Assembly (NCBI RefSeq): GCF_009792235.1
Contig: NZ_CP046973.1
Span: 3,844,001 to 3,908,000, forward strand
From: Microcystis aeruginosa FD4
GTDB lineage: Bacteria; Cyanobacteriota; Cyanobacteriia; Cyanobacteriales; Microcystaceae
Length of the DNA stretch: 64,000 bases
Direction of reading: 5' to 3'
The translations under genes were made by a program, and so were the position numbers. Positions 40,997-50,113 of the stretch are shown here, in pieces. The first letter of the stretch is position 1. Every line of letters begins with the position of its first letter. Under the pieces are notes generated by a model that saw nothing but the letters and a program-made list of their open reading frames with translations, had not been told where the DNA came from and made no database searches.

Positions 40997-42499
40997 ATGA
41001 TTATAAAAAAAAATATATCCTTAACCAGTGAAATTTTAATTCTCATCGGTTTAGGAATTGCTTTTTTGCTAGTAAGCATATTCTTGGGACCTAGATTACA
41101 ACCCGTGTGGATAGATGAAGTAGTATTAGCAGAACCAGCAGCTAATCTAGCTTTATACGACAGTTTTACCTCGGCTGCTGGGTATCATCAAAATGATCAA
41201 GAGTTCCATGTTAGCACTTCTTTTCTTTATACTGTTTTGCTGGCTTTATGGATAAAAGTTTTGGGATTTAGTATTGAAAAAGTTAGGCTTTTTAATTATG
41301 TGTTAATGCTTCTTAGCATCACTGTAATCTGGTTATTCATCAAGAAATTGCCTTTAATTAGGTTTTCTTGGCTAAGAATCATCTTAGTGGTTAGTTGTCT
41401 TTTGCCAACAGGAATTACCTTTATTTATATATCGGGAAGGTACGACACTTCCTGCATTTTCTTATCAGCACTGGTTTTGGTGGCTTTTTTAATAAAAGAT
41501 GCTAAAATCCGATGGCTTACTATGACAATTATTGGATTTTTCTTTCCCCTTTCTGGATTGTCAGCAGTGGTCTTTGCGACAATTTTTGGCGGTATCCTAC
41601 TCCTTTTCAACTTTCAGCGATTTTGGCGGGAATTTGTCGCCCTAGGTGGGGGATTTATTTTAGGAATGTTATTTCTTTATGCACTTTACTCAACTAATGG
41701 TGTTTGGGATGATTTTGTTAGTATGACTTTGGGTCATAGTGTTGCCAATGCCAACCTTAACAGAACTGTCATTGATATAATATTTTCCAGAGTGAGCAAA
41801 CTTTTTGATCAGAAAGATTATCTGTGTGGTGGCTGCTTGCATCCGTCTTTTCCCCCACTGTCACTACTGCTGATCATCTTGATATTTTATGAACTATTGA
41901 CCAAATCTTTCCGGTGGCGTTCTCCTTCCTTTTTTGCTTTGATCACCGTTATTACCATACCAACTACTATGTGTTTTCTGGGGAAATATCCACTTTATTA
42001 TAGTTGGATGTCGATGTTTCCCTTGATCATTTGTATTTGCTGGAGTTTTAATAATATTTTAGAAAAAAATACTGGCAAAATTCAGACGACAATTATTAGT
42101 ATAGCTTTTTTGGTTTTATTGTTTTATGCCAACTTACTAGGACTACCTTCCCTAGCGCAAATTACCTTACAACAATGGGAAAAGAATGACTATACTAAAG
42201 TACAAAACTTTCTCGACAACAAAATTAATCCTCAGGATAACATTTATGCTGATTTTCAAACATTCTACGCCCTCAAGTCTCGGGGTAAACGAGTTTATTT
42301 CCCCACTTATCATGTACGGATGACACCAGAGGATAGGGATAATCTTTCATTAATTGTCATTGATCCTAGGGACAGTGTTAGAGTGCCCTGGAATCCCGGA
42401 TTAGCAGAAATTGTTGGCGACTCACTCCCCCAGTGGTACGATACAGGAGAACAGTTAGATACAGGCACTTATGGGATGAAATTGTACCGAAAAAGATAA
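40997..42499 (+). CDS. Membrane-embedded glycosyltransferase (GT-C, ArnT/PMT-like)
   Basis: 500 residues. The ATG at 40997 is preferred to the GTG one codon earlier because the latter overlaps the AGGTGAG ribosome site. About ten membrane helices. The first loop has PVWIDEVVLAEPAANLALYD, where WIDEV matches the Asp-Glu catalytic motif of GT-C enzymes that use lipid-linked sugars. The C-terminus is a soluble segment with NKINPQDNIYADFQTFYALK. It should transfer a sugar from a polyprenyl donor to an acceptor on the outer face of the inner membrane, consistent with decorating an exported protein or glycan in this island. Confidence 0.8.
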   Translation: MIIKKNISLTSEILILIGLGIAFLLVSIFLGPRLQPVWIDEVVLAEPAANLALYDSFTSAAGYHQNDQEFHVSTSFLYTVLLALWIKVLGFSIEKVRLFNYVLMLLSITVIWLFIKKLPLIRFSWLRIILVVSCLLPTGITFIYISGRYDTSCIFLSALVLVAFLIKDAKIRWLTMTIIGFFFPLSGLSAVVFATIFGGILLLFNFQRFWREFVALGGGFILGMLFLYALYSTNGVWDDFVSMTLGHSVANANLNRTVIDIIFSRVSKLFDQKDYLCGGCLHPSFPPLSLLLIILIFYELLTKSFRWRSPSFFALITVITIPTTMCFLGKYPLYYSWMSMFPLIICICWSFNNILEKNTGKIQTTIISIAFLVLLFYANLLGLPSLAQITLQQWEKNDYTKVQNFLDNKINPQDNIYADFQTFYALKSRGKRVYFPTYHVRMTPEDRDNLSLIVIDPRDSVRVPWNPGLAEIVGDSLPQWYDTGEQLDTGTYGMKLYRKR

Positions 42500-42520
42500 A
42501 CCCGAAGTAATTCAAAGGAT

Positions 42521-43267
42521 ATGAACTCTGAAAAACTGCAATTAAGGTCTGATTATCAAAAAATGCTTGATGACTTAGATCCTCAAGTCCTCCAGTTGGA
42601 TCGACAGGTATTTAAACGACTACAAAACCTAGGTTACACACCAGGGGTGATCTTTGATGTGGGTGCTTCTAATAGTGGCTGGTCTTATTATATCAAACAA
42701 GTGCTGCAGGAAGCTGAATTTTATCTCTTTGAACCCCTCATCGACTACAGCAGCGACTATCGGGAATTAATCTCAGAAATTCTGCGAGTCTATCCCTCCT
42801 TTCATCTACACAAATACGCCCTAGGTGAAACCTCCGGCGAGGTGACGATGAATGTTTCCACGGACGTGGTGAGCAGTAGCCTCTTGCAGACTGGTGATGA
42901 TAGTCAGCCCACCACTCCCATCTCGGTGCAAATGTTAACAATTGATGACGCAATTGCCCGACTTGGTTTACCCCATCCCCAAGTGATCAAAATTGATACC
43001 CAAGGCTCGGAGTTGTCTATACTTAAAGGGGCCGTTAAAACCCTAGCTAAAGTCGATGTTCTCTTTCTCGAGTGCTGGCTCTATCGGGGCTATGGCCAAA
43101 AAACTCCCCTCTTAACCGAAATCGCCGATTGGTTATTATCTTTTAACTTTCGGCTTTGGGATGTGGCCGATGCCTATCGCAATCAAGCGGGAGTGCTAAC
43201 CACATTAGATTGTATTTTTGTAAATACTCAGTCCGGTATTTCCCCAATTTGGTACTATGAGAACTAG
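42521..43267 (+). CDS. FkbM-family methyltransferase, tandem copy 1
   Basis: 248 residues with AAGGA 5 bases before the ATG. GVIFDVGASNSGWSYYIKQV is the SAM-binding region, FYLFEPLID follows strand 2, and VIKIDTQGSELSILKGAVKT is the conserved KIDTQG block. The C-terminus (LECWLYRGYGQKTPLLTEIA, then RLWDVADAYRNQAGVLTTLD) is shared with the remnant at 43493-43714 and the copy at 44543-45274, so these three form a tandem family distinct from the gene at 39754. Confidence 0.88.
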   Translation: MNSEKLQLRSDYQKMLDDLDPQVLQLDRQVFKRLQNLGYTPGVIFDVGASNSGWSYYIKQVLQEAEFYLFEPLIDYSSDYRELISEILRVYPSFHLHKYALGETSGEVTMNVSTDVVSSSLLQTGDDSQPTTPISVQMLTIDDAIARLGLPHPQVIKIDTQGSELSILKGAVKTLAKVDVLFLECWLYRGYGQKTPLLTEIADWLLSFNFRLWDVADAYRNQAGVLTTLDCIFVNTQSGISPIWYYEN

Positions 43268-43492
43268 AGTGGCTTGACTTTCCTAACCCGTCTAGTCTTT
43301 GCCGTGCGAGGAAAAGAAGAACAGTCTATTTTCTTCCCGGATATCCGATAGGCCAAGTACCAAGTTGGAGAGCAAGAGACAGGATTTAACAGTCTTTAAT
43401 GACCATTTCGGGAAGGGAAAATTGAGCCATAGTTAAGAGGGTTTTTCCTGCCCCCGATTTTTCCTCCTGGAAAAATTTACAGTCAAGCCTCC

Positions 43493-43714
43493 ATGCCTCA
43501 TGTGGATATTTTAGTTCTAGAATGTTGGCTCTATCGAGGCTACGGACTAAACACTCCCCTGTTAACTGAAATTGTTGACTGGTTGTTGTCCTATAACTTT
43601 CGACTTTGGGATGTGGGAGACCCCTATCGCAATGAAGAGGGACTTTTAGCCACATTGGACTGCTTTTTTATCAACCCTAAATCTGGCCTAATGCCCGATT
43701 GGTACTACGCCTAA
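43493..43714 (+). pseudogene. FkbM methyltransferase remnant (3' end only)
   Basis: 73 codons matching the last third of the neighbouring FkbM copies: VDILVLECWLYRGYGLNTPL, then RLWDVGDPYRNEEGLLATLD and MPDWYYA. The SAM-binding half is missing. The 225 bases upstream, down to the previous gene, are a scar with no FkbM homology that I can see. Translation from its ATG is possible but would not yield an enzyme. Confidence 0.8.
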
Positions 43715-43740
43715 GTCACTTATTAATTGTCAGGATATTT

Positions 43741-44523
43741 ATGGGATATTTAGACTATTATGTCGGAGATTGTCTCAAGTATGTGCCGAGTCATAAACTG
43801 CACACAAAAAAAGTCCTAATTGTTGGCTGTAATGATGGTAGGGACTGTCAACTTTTTCTTCAGTCAGCCGCAGTACATGGACTTGATATCTGTGCAGAAA
43901 TTGGGACGGGATTTGTTAACGAGAAGGTCACCTATTTTAAGGAGTCAGCCGAAGCAACGTCTCGACCTGATAACTATTATGATCTAGTCTTTTCGGCTGC
44001 AACAATGGAGCATATTCTTAACATTGAAGCCGCCTTTGCTGAAATGTTTCGTGTGACTAAACCGGGAGGATTAATTTACTGTGTTGGTTCGCCCCTGTGG
44101 AATTCTTACTATGGTCATCATCAGTATGGCTTGTTTTCAGATTATCCCTGGATTCACTTAAGATTAGCAAAAAATCAAATATTAGAGTACCTTAACCAAC
44201 ATAAAACTCTTCAGGATATAGTCCCCTTTGTTGAGCTGCTGGAAAAACTTAATTTGCTTTCTGTACCTTTAGTTAAGGACGACCAAAATAGCTACGCAGA
44301 AAATTTAGTAAATTTTATGTTTTCTGATTATTTTAATTTCCGACCATCAACTCAATACCTAAAAGCTGTTGAACCTTTGGATGTTTCCTACATCATCAGA
44401 AATGAAATTTGGCAGGACGGCGAGAACTTATTAACCGATGAAATTCTGGAGGAACTAAATGCAAAAGGTTATACAAAAGATGAGCTTTTAGCAGCTGCCC
44501 ATACCTACATTGCCATTAAGTAA
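43741..44523 (+). CDS. Class I SAM-dependent methyltransferase (Methyltransf_11-like)
   Basis: 260 residues from the ATG at 43741 (MGYLDYYVGDCLKYVPSHKL); the frame extends 14 codons further, overlapping the remnant before it. KVLIVGCNDGRDCQLFLQSA is motif I, FSAATMEHILNIEAAFAEMF is the motif-II/post-II region, and RVTKPGGLIYCVG is the typical final strand region of small-molecule methyltransferases. It is not an FkbM member. The position inside the FkbM array suggests a glycan or glycan-precursor substrate; the exact one is unknown. Confidence 0.85.
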   Translation: MGYLDYYVGDCLKYVPSHKLHTKKVLIVGCNDGRDCQLFLQSAAVHGLDICAEIGTGFVNEKVTYFKESAEATSRPDNYYDLVFSAATMEHILNIEAAFAEMFRVTKPGGLIYCVGSPLWNSYYGHHQYGLFSDYPWIHLRLAKNQILEYLNQHKTLQDIVPFVELLEKLNLLSVPLVKDDQNSYAENLVNFMFSDYFNFRPSTQYLKAVEPLDVSYIIRNEIWQDGENLLTDEILEELNAKGYTKDELLAAAHTYIAIK

Positions 44524-44542
44524 CCTAGCCAAGGAAAGAACA

Positions 44543-45274
44543 ATGGTTGAAAATCCCGATTATAAATCCGTGGGGGAAACCTATAAAACCAAAGCTAGAT
44601 TTGCCCAATTGGATATGGAAGTATTTCAAAGACTGAAAAACTTGGGCTATCAACCGCAAGTTATCTTTGATGTTGGTGCTTCTGATGGTTCTTGGTCAAA
44701 AGACATCCATGAAGTGCTTCCCACGGCGGAATTTCATCTATTTGAGCCTCTAATCAACTATGCTCCCGCCTATCAAGCGATTATCCAAGAAAATCTCCGT
44801 TCATACCCGAATTTTCAGCTTCATACCCTAGCTTTAGGCGAAAAAAGTGGCGAAGTCACCATGAATATCTTCCCCAATCTGGTGGCCAGTAGTGCTTTAG
44901 ATTTAAGTAACACAGGACTAGATGTAACCACTGCAATCGTGGCCATGGCCACGGTCGATGAGATGATTGCATCCCTCAGTTTACCTCATCCTCAAGTCAT
45001 TAAAATCGATACCCAAGGCTACGAACTGTCTATTCTGAAAGGGGCGATTAACACCCTGCCAAGAGTGGACATTCTCCTGCTAGAGTGTTGGCTCTATCGA
45101 GGCTATGGCAAAAACACGCCTCTGTTAACTGAAATCATTTGTTGGCTACAGCCCCTAGGCTTTCGTCTCTGGGATATTGGTGATACCTACCGTGGGGAAG
45201 ACGGCGTTTTGGCGACCCTAGACTGTGTTTTTATCAATACTCGTTTAGGGCTAACCCCCAACTGGTACTACTAG
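44543..45274 (+). CDS. FkbM-family methyltransferase, tandem copy 3
   Basis: 243 residues from the ATG at 44543 (MVENPDYKSVGETYKTKARF), preceded by AAGGAAA; a further 11 codons upstream overlap the previous gene. QVIFDVGASDGSWSKDIHEV binds SAM, FHLFEPLINYAP, VIKIDTQGYELSILKGAINT and LECWLYRGYGKNTPLLTEII follow. Complete and probably active. The 10-base gap to the next FkbM fragment shows the array once continued. Confidence 0.88.
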   Translation: MVENPDYKSVGETYKTKARFAQLDMEVFQRLKNLGYQPQVIFDVGASDGSWSKDIHEVLPTAEFHLFEPLINYAPAYQAIIQENLRSYPNFQLHTLALGEKSGEVTMNIFPNLVASSALDLSNTGLDVTTAIVAMATVDEMIASLSLPHPQVIKIDTQGYELSILKGAINTLPRVDILLLECWLYRGYGKNTPLLTEIICWLQPLGFRLWDIGDTYRGEDGVLATLDCVFINTRLGLTPNWYY

Positions 45275-45282
45275 AGCCACCC

Positions 45283-45390
45283 ATGACGAATTCTGCCTAC
45301 AAGTCCCTTGCCGATACCTACAAGGCCAATCGTCACACAATGTTAAATTTTACCGCCTATCCCTCAACTGTAGGATTCCGTGGGCTATGA
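45283..45390 (+). pseudogene. FkbM methyltransferase remnant (5' end only)
   Basis: 35 codons, MTNSAYKSLADTYKANRHTM and a short unrelated tail ending in TGA. The beginning parallels the N-terminus of the preceding FkbM protein (YKSVGETYKTKARF), after which homology is lost. It is the front end of a further array member truncated about 100 bases in, complementary to the 3' remnant at 43493. Confidence 0.7.
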
Positions 45391-45500
45391 TAGTAGTAGT
45401 TTTTCAATGGGTTAGTAAGCATTTATATCACTGGTATCTTCGGTAACACGGTATCGAAAAAAAGTGGATTTAACTCTGGCTCCCATTGTTATAGTTCTGC

Positions 45501-45529
45501 TTGACAAATGATAATGCCTCCCCTATGAT
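45501..45529 (+). promoter_or_regulatory. Near-consensus sigma-70-type promoter for the surface protein
   Basis: TTGACA (45501-45506), 17-base spacer, TATGAT (45524-45529). Transcription would start near 45536, giving an 80-90-base leader before the ATG at 45619. It is the best promoter match I noticed in the window, which fits an abundant secreted protein. Confidence 0.7.
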
Positions 45530-45618
45530 TGGTTGTGATGCTTCAGAGACGCTTGCAGCTTCTTTGATTTTTAAAATCGTTTCCTGTCCTAGTGTGAGGA
45601 GTTTTAGGTAACAAAATT

Positions 45619-47676
45619 ATGGCTATTCCCCAATCTTCAATCATTGCTCTGTCCTTGATGTACACCAAGCTGCCCCCGTCAGCTTCTGATCTGACCTATT
45701 GGGCGAGTCCCGCAGGTCAGGCAGTTTCTTGGGAGCAAGCGGTGCAGGCATTTTCTACCTCTAGTGCAGCCAAGACAGCCTATCCGATGTTAGCGTCCCC
45801 TACGGTGCTGTCTCAGAATGCGGCGGCTCGTCGTGATTATGTCACCCAAGCTTTCCAAAATCTCTACGGGATTGCCGCGGCTGACATTCCGGCGGAAGAA
45901 TTAACCTACTGGGCTGATACCTATCTTGTGTCCTCCCCCCAGGCGATTTTTGATTTTCCAGTCGTTTTAAATCAGTACTCCCCCGCCGCACGCCAACAGG
46001 CTTTGACGAACCGCGCTCAGGTAGCAGAAAACTTCGCGGTTGCCATGGCGGCTGATGGCTCCTCCACCTTTACCTCAGCCCAGTATAGTAGTGGCTGGGT
46101 CATTGTGAACACGGTCACTGCCAGTGCCGATAGCGTAACGGCGGCTAACGCACAAATTGCTCAATTTATCGCTGGTGGTGGCGGCGGTACGGGAACTACC
46201 TTTACCTTGTTAGAAAATGGGGCAGTTCTCACCGCTTCGGCAAACAACAAAGTTTCCCCGGCAGGTCAGTTTTTGACTGCCTCCAATAACACGGTTGCGG
46301 GTTTAACATTCTTGCAAGGTAGTTTCATTCAAGACCCCAGCAACAGTGACAACGACGTGCTGACCGCCCAGATTATTGCCCCGACTCCTCCTCTGACTGC
46401 TATCACCCCAAACATTGCTAACATTGAGACTATTGAGTTCACTGGGTCGAACGGTGCTATAGCTGATATTGTCAACATCTCTGGAGTCAAGAGTTTCGTT
46501 ATCAAGTCCGGTGACTTGAAGGTTGAGACCGCCGAAAAATTCCCCTTGACTCTGGCGGCTGGGTATGCCAATCAGCTATCTCTCAAACTCGGCGATACAA
46601 CAAAAGCTTCGACTGTTAACCTGAATGGTACTGTTGCTGGGACCACTATTGTTGACCTGAACTCCGCTGCTAATGTCAATATTGTTGTCAAAGCTGATAG
46701 TGTTCTCAAAAATAGTGACGCAACCCTAGATACAATAAATAGTGTGGCGGGAAGTAACAACTTTGTGATTTCAGGCGATAAAAACCTGACCATTGACGGC
46801 AAGATTACCGTCACGGCTGCCACTGATCGTTTGGATGCCACTGACTTTACCGGGAAACTGACCCTGAATCTCGCTGATAGCGGCGCTTCTGGTGTAAAAC
46901 AGATTGTCGGCGGTAAGAGCGATGACACCTTCACCTTGACGGCGGCAGTAGATCAGATTAATGGTGTTAACCTCAATGGAAACGATGGCAATGACACCTT
47001 AACCGTTAAAGTTGGGAATGCTTTTACTACTGCTATCAATGGTGTTACCAACGTTGAGACGATTATCTTTAAAGAAGCCGCCACTAACACCACAATCACC
47101 ACTGTGGATACCCTTGTGGCAAGTGGTGCGACTTTAACTGTTGATGCTTCTTCCTTCACCACCAAATTTTTAGTCTTTAATGGTGCCGCTGAAACCAATG
47201 GTTCCTTCAAGATTACTGGTGGTGCATTAGCTGATGCCCTGACAGGTGGTGCCGGAGCCGACACCCTTACTGGCAACGGTGGTCTAGATGTGTTAGATGG
47301 TAAAGGTGGTAATGACCAGTTCGTCTTGAATAAAGCCGTCGCTACCAGTGCTGTGACGATCAATAACTTCAGCGTCGCAGCAGGTAATAACGATGTGTTC
47401 GCCCTAAGTAATGCCGCCTTTGCCGGCGCTCCAGCAGTGGGAGCCGCCTTGACGGTCAGTGCTGTGCTAGGTGCAACTAACAGTGCTAATACAATCCTGT
47501 TGGATACCGCGGTAAACCTTGCTGGTGCTAACTTGAGCAATGTGCGCTTTGGTTACGACACAACCAACAATAAGTTGTTCTACGATGCTGATGGTAACTT
47601 CGGCGCTAGTACTGTTCTTATTGCAACCTCTAATGCAGTGGTTTTAAATGCCAGCAACTTTACTATCGTCGCTTAA
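45619..47676 (+). CDS. Secreted RTX-type surface protein with DUF4214-like N-terminus
   Basis: 685 residues, rich in Ala, Thr, Asn, Asp and Val, almost without Cys. There is no N-terminal signal peptide. Residues 1-165 resemble DUF4214 modules (YVTQAFQNLYGIAAADIPAE, ELTYWADTYLVSSPQ). The middle is beta-rich repeat sequence of S-layer type (INSVAGSNNFVISGDKNLTI). Near 535-565 there are glycine-aspartate nonapeptides (GGAGADTLTGNGGLDVLDGK) that bind calcium. The end (FGYDTTNNKLFYDADGNFGA, then a hydrophobic tail) is typical of type I secretion substrates. It lies downstream of glycosyltransferases and methyltransferases on the same strand, with its own promoter and terminator, and is a good candidate for the glycosylated target of that island. 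Confidence 0.82.
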   Translation: MAIPQSSIIALSLMYTKLPPSASDLTYWASPAGQAVSWEQAVQAFSTSSAAKTAYPMLASPTVLSQNAAARRDYVTQAFQNLYGIAAADIPAEELTYWADTYLVSSPQAIFDFPVVLNQYSPAARQQALTNRAQVAENFAVAMAADGSSTFTSAQYSSGWVIVNTVTASADSVTAANAQIAQFIAGGGGGTGTTFTLLENGAVLTASANNKVSPAGQFLTASNNTVAGLTFLQGSFIQDPSNSDNDVLTAQIIAPTPPLTAITPNIANIETIEFTGSNGAIADIVNISGVKSFVIKSGDLKVETAEKFPLTLAAGYANQLSLKLGDTTKASTVNLNGTVAGTTIVDLNSAANVNIVVKADSVLKNSDATLDTINSVAGSNNFVISGDKNLTIDGKITVTAATDRLDATDFTGKLTLNLADSGASGVKQIVGGKSDDTFTLTAAVDQINGVNLNGNDGNDTLTVKVGNAFTTAINGVTNVETIIFKEAATNTTITTVDTLVASGATLTVDASSFTTKFLVFNGAAETNGSFKITGGALADALTGGAGADTLTGNGGLDVLDGKGGNDQFVLNKAVATSAVTINNFSVAAGNNDVFALSNAAFAGAPAVGAALTVSAVLGATNSANTILLDTAVNLAGANLSNVRFGYDTTNNKLFYDADGNFGASTVLIATSNAVVLNASNFTIVA

Positions 47677-47713
47677 TTTCCAGTAAGCAGACGAATCCGA
47701 GTTAATTCTTAGT

Positions 47714-47745
47714 AAAAGACCATCCTTTTTAAGGATGGTCTTTTT
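47714..47745. terminator. Strong bidirectional rho-independent terminator
   Basis: Arms of about 14 bp, AAAAGACCATCCTT and its complement, with a short T-rich loop, followed by TTTTTT on the plus strand and preceded by AAAA. It ends the surface-protein transcript and, from the other side, the Rpn array. Confidence 0.92.
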
Positions 47746-47970
47746 TCGGTTATTCTCGAAGGACACCGAATCGATTTAAGAGTTCCTGCTTGGAACAATG
47801 GAGAAGTAAAGGGGTAAATTCTTCTGGGGACAGTTGTAAAATCCGGCTGATAATCCCTTGCAGTGGTGGGTCTAACTCACCGAAACGGACTCGGAGCAGG
47901 TTTTCTACCACCAGACGTTCTCCCTCTTGCAGACCTTGTTCTAAACCCCGTTCTAGACCCCGTTCTAAAC

Positions 47971-49558
47971 CTATCCATTAGTCACATCTTTCTTAACATA
48001 AAATTTGACAAAAAGAGAAAAGTGTGCAAGATGGCTCAAGGGGGTTCTATGGGGGGACCAATTTGATGAGATAGTTTCCAAGTCTGGCTGATATCATGTA
48101 ACCTTCGCAGTCCCAACCAAATAGTTTTAACACCTGGTTCACCGTCGCCTTTTCTACCTAAAAAACCCCCAAGAGAAGCAATCATTCTGACCGCTTCCGG
48201 CCAAGGAGGGCGGCTTTTCAGGTGGCGGACTCTTTTTATGAATAGTGGCACACAAAGATTGCCATTCATGTTCTTCCAAAAAACTTTCACAACTCTCCTC
48301 TCCGTGTAATCGTGCTTGATAAGTTAACCAGAGTAATCTCCAGGCTACAATTGAATAGGTAGCTAAAGCCATCTCAATTCTCCGACCCGTTTCTAATTGC
48401 AGTTTTTCTAGTCCACCACCACTTTTTAAAACAAAATGATAGCGTTCTATCAACCAGCGATAACTATACCAGCGCACACAGGTTATCGCTGATTCAAAGC
48501 TACTAATGTCTAGGCTAGTTAAGAGGGGCCAACTGATAGGATTAACTCCGGGACGCGGATTTTCTTCTTCAGCTAAAATTACCGGTAATTTGACCGGTTG
48601 ACGAGGGTTCGCTTTCGAGTGATGCTTAGGTACTTGTATTTCAAAACTGGCAAATCTAACTGTTAGTTTAGCTAGTCTAGCCTCGTGATTAGGATTGCGT
48701 TTTACTTGCACATCTAAGGTACCACAGGCTTTTATTTCTCTGATGGATTGATGTAAATATTTAGTCTCTGGATGCCCTGACCTTTGCTTGTCTTCGAGAT
48801 ATTTAACTTTTCGGTTATGAGTTCCTCGAATTAATAAATGAGAGTTAGGACTTCTTGATTGGGCAAATAAATCAAATATGTCTGCCTCACAATCTCCGAT
48901 TGTTACTACTTGAATATCTTCGGGTATTTGTTGTTGTGTTTCTGATAAAGAATCTAACCATCTTTGACTTTCTTTTTCTTCGGTTTCTCTTTTTTTGCGT
49001 TGCTTGGCAATCCCTAAATTCTTTTCTTCTCTTGCCCAGACATATTGATTAATCAGTCCTAAAGGTATTCCTTTCGGTGACACTCCTAATGTGGTATGAA
49101 CTTTGAGACCAAAGGATTTTTTATAATCTAGATAACCCATTCCTTTTTTGGCTTTTTGCGTCGTAAAGTCTAAACTTGTTGTGTCTTGCACTGCCAAAAC
49201 TATTGGATGTTCTTTGATTCTTTCTACTGTACTTTTGGCCTGGGCGGCAATTATATCTGAGGGGTGAAAATAGGGTGAATTCCAAAAGTCATAGGTGGCA
49301 CTCGCTGCCGCTAGATTTCCTGAAGCTTGTGGCACACTTGTACTAGGTTGACTGGCCAAGTTTTCCACGATACTGATTAACCTTTTCTTTCTTCTGGTGT
49401 CCCCTAGGTCTGCATACTGTAATTCTTGGGCTGCCCATTTCTCCATTTTTTTGCTCACCTCCACCTTAATTCCTTCTTTCAAAACTATACCTATCAATCG
49501 TTTCCCCTTTTTTTAAGTTTCTTCTCTTTTTGTTAAGAAAGAGCCGACTAATGGATAG
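47971..49558 (-). mobile_element. IS4-family (IS50/Tn5-like) insertion sequence
   Basis: 1588 bp with 27-bp terminal inverted repeats differing at a few positions (47971-47997 and 49532-49558) and a perfect 9-bp target duplication GTTCTAAAC (47962-47970 and 49559-49567). A 9-bp duplication is characteristic of the IS50 group. The target lies inside the 12-bp repeat of an Rpn-type gene. A truncated relative lies at 62312-62475. Confidence 0.95.
48036..49497 (-). pseudogene. IS4-family transposase, frameshifted near its 3' end
   Basis: The main frame (48154-49497) gives 447 residues with the Asp of AVQDTTSLDF, the Asp of VTIGDCEADIFDLF and the YREK signature YSYRWLIERYHFVLKSG. After KPPSLA it ends in nonsense (GSGQND...). 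The natural continuation EAVRMIASLGGFLGRKGDGE and VKTIWLGLRRLHDIS lies in another frame down to 48036. One extra C at 48197-48198 explains the shift. The catalytic core is complete, so a protein with an altered C-terminus may still be made. Confidence 0.85.
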
Positions 49559-49754
49559 GTTCTAAACCCCGTTCTTCTCCTTCGGCCAGTGCCTCTTGAT
49601 AGACTCTCGTTTGTTTTAAATCACTTAGTTCAAACATAGCTTCAATTTCCTCGCGACTTTTCTGGGGGAAGTAGTAGGGTTGATTCATGAATCATACTAA
49701 ATCTGGTTATTAAAGACTGATTATTTATTCCCCTTTTTGCATGAGTGCATGAGT

Positions 49755-49839
49755 AGAAAACGGGTTTCTCGGAGAAACCCGTTTTCTGTGGGTTACTCGT
49801 AGGGTTAATTCATGAATTAACCCTACCCTTGATAAGGGT
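49755..49839. repeat. Triple-palindrome spacer, copy 1
   Basis: Three adjacent palindromes: a hairpin with 16-bp perfect arms and a one-base centre (49755-49787), a 28-bp perfect palindrome with no loop (49799-49826), and ACCCTT-GAT-AAGGGT (49825-49839). It occurs four times between Rpn-type genes. Confidence 0.9.
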
Positions 49840-49849
49840 GGTGATAGCT

Positions 49850-50113
49850 TCAATTTCCTCGCGACTTTTCTGGGGGAAATCGCTTTAAGAGTTCCTGCTT
49901 GGAACAATGGAGAAGTAAAGGAGTAAATTCTTCTGGGGACAATTGTAAAATCCGGCTGATAATAGCTTGCAGTGGTGGGTCTAACCCACCAAAACGGACT
50001 CGGAGCAGGTTTTCCACCACCAGACGTTCCCCCTCTTGCAGACCCCGTTCTTCTCCTTCGGCCAGCGCCTCTTGATAGACTCTCGTTTGTTTTAAATCAC
50101 TTAGTCCAAACAT
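49850..50113 (-). CDS. Stand-alone Rpn C-terminal domain (DUF4351-like), 87 residues
   Basis: Begins MFGLSDLKQTRVYQEALAEG at the position of an internal Met of the full-length genes, with GAGGAA about 9 bases upstream. It has almost no Gly-Leu-Glu-Arg repeats (EERGLQEGERL), then LLRVRFGGLDPPLQ and SPEEFTPLLLHCS. The end PPEKSRGN is not native: after LLKRF the frame runs into a second copy of the gene's own KSREEIEA-coding DNA in another frame. The nuclease domain is absent. By analogy with E. coli Rpn loci it might be an inhibitor or decoy for the full-length proteins; it might equally be a decaying fragment. Confidence 0.65.
   Translation of the reverse strand: MFGLSDLKQTRVYQEALAEGEERGLQEGERLVVENLLRVRFGGLDPPLQAIISRILQLSPEEFTPLLLHCSKQELLKRFPPEKSRGN

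Larger units (their letters stand above)
47750..49637 (-). pseudogene. Short Rpn-type C-terminal gene split by an IS4-type element
   Basis: Removing the IS (47971-49558) and one 9-bp duplicate restores a frame from the ATG at 49637: MFELSDLKQTRVYQEALAEG, Gly-Leu-Glu-Arg repeats, then LVVENLLRVRFGELDPPLQG, SRILQLSPEEFTPLLLHCSK and the end LLNRFGVLRE. This is the DUF4351-like C-terminal domain of Rpn/DUF2887 proteins without the nuclease part. The C-terminal residues differ from the other copies in the array, which end in PPEKSRGN, so this is likely the original end. It is the last member of the array, next to the terminator. Confidence 0.8.

Noticed and set aside
46953..47540. A long minus frame of 195 codons antisense to the RTX protein
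   Set aside because: Its Ala/Val/Leu/Pro-rich sequence is a by-product of the biased codons of the plus-strand gene.
49725..49907. Repeated 60-codon minus frames beginning MFQAGTLKAI (also at 50201, 50761, 52253)
   Set aside because: They run through the palindromic spacer and the shifted end of Rpn genes; their repetition follows from the DNA repeat and not from protein conservation.
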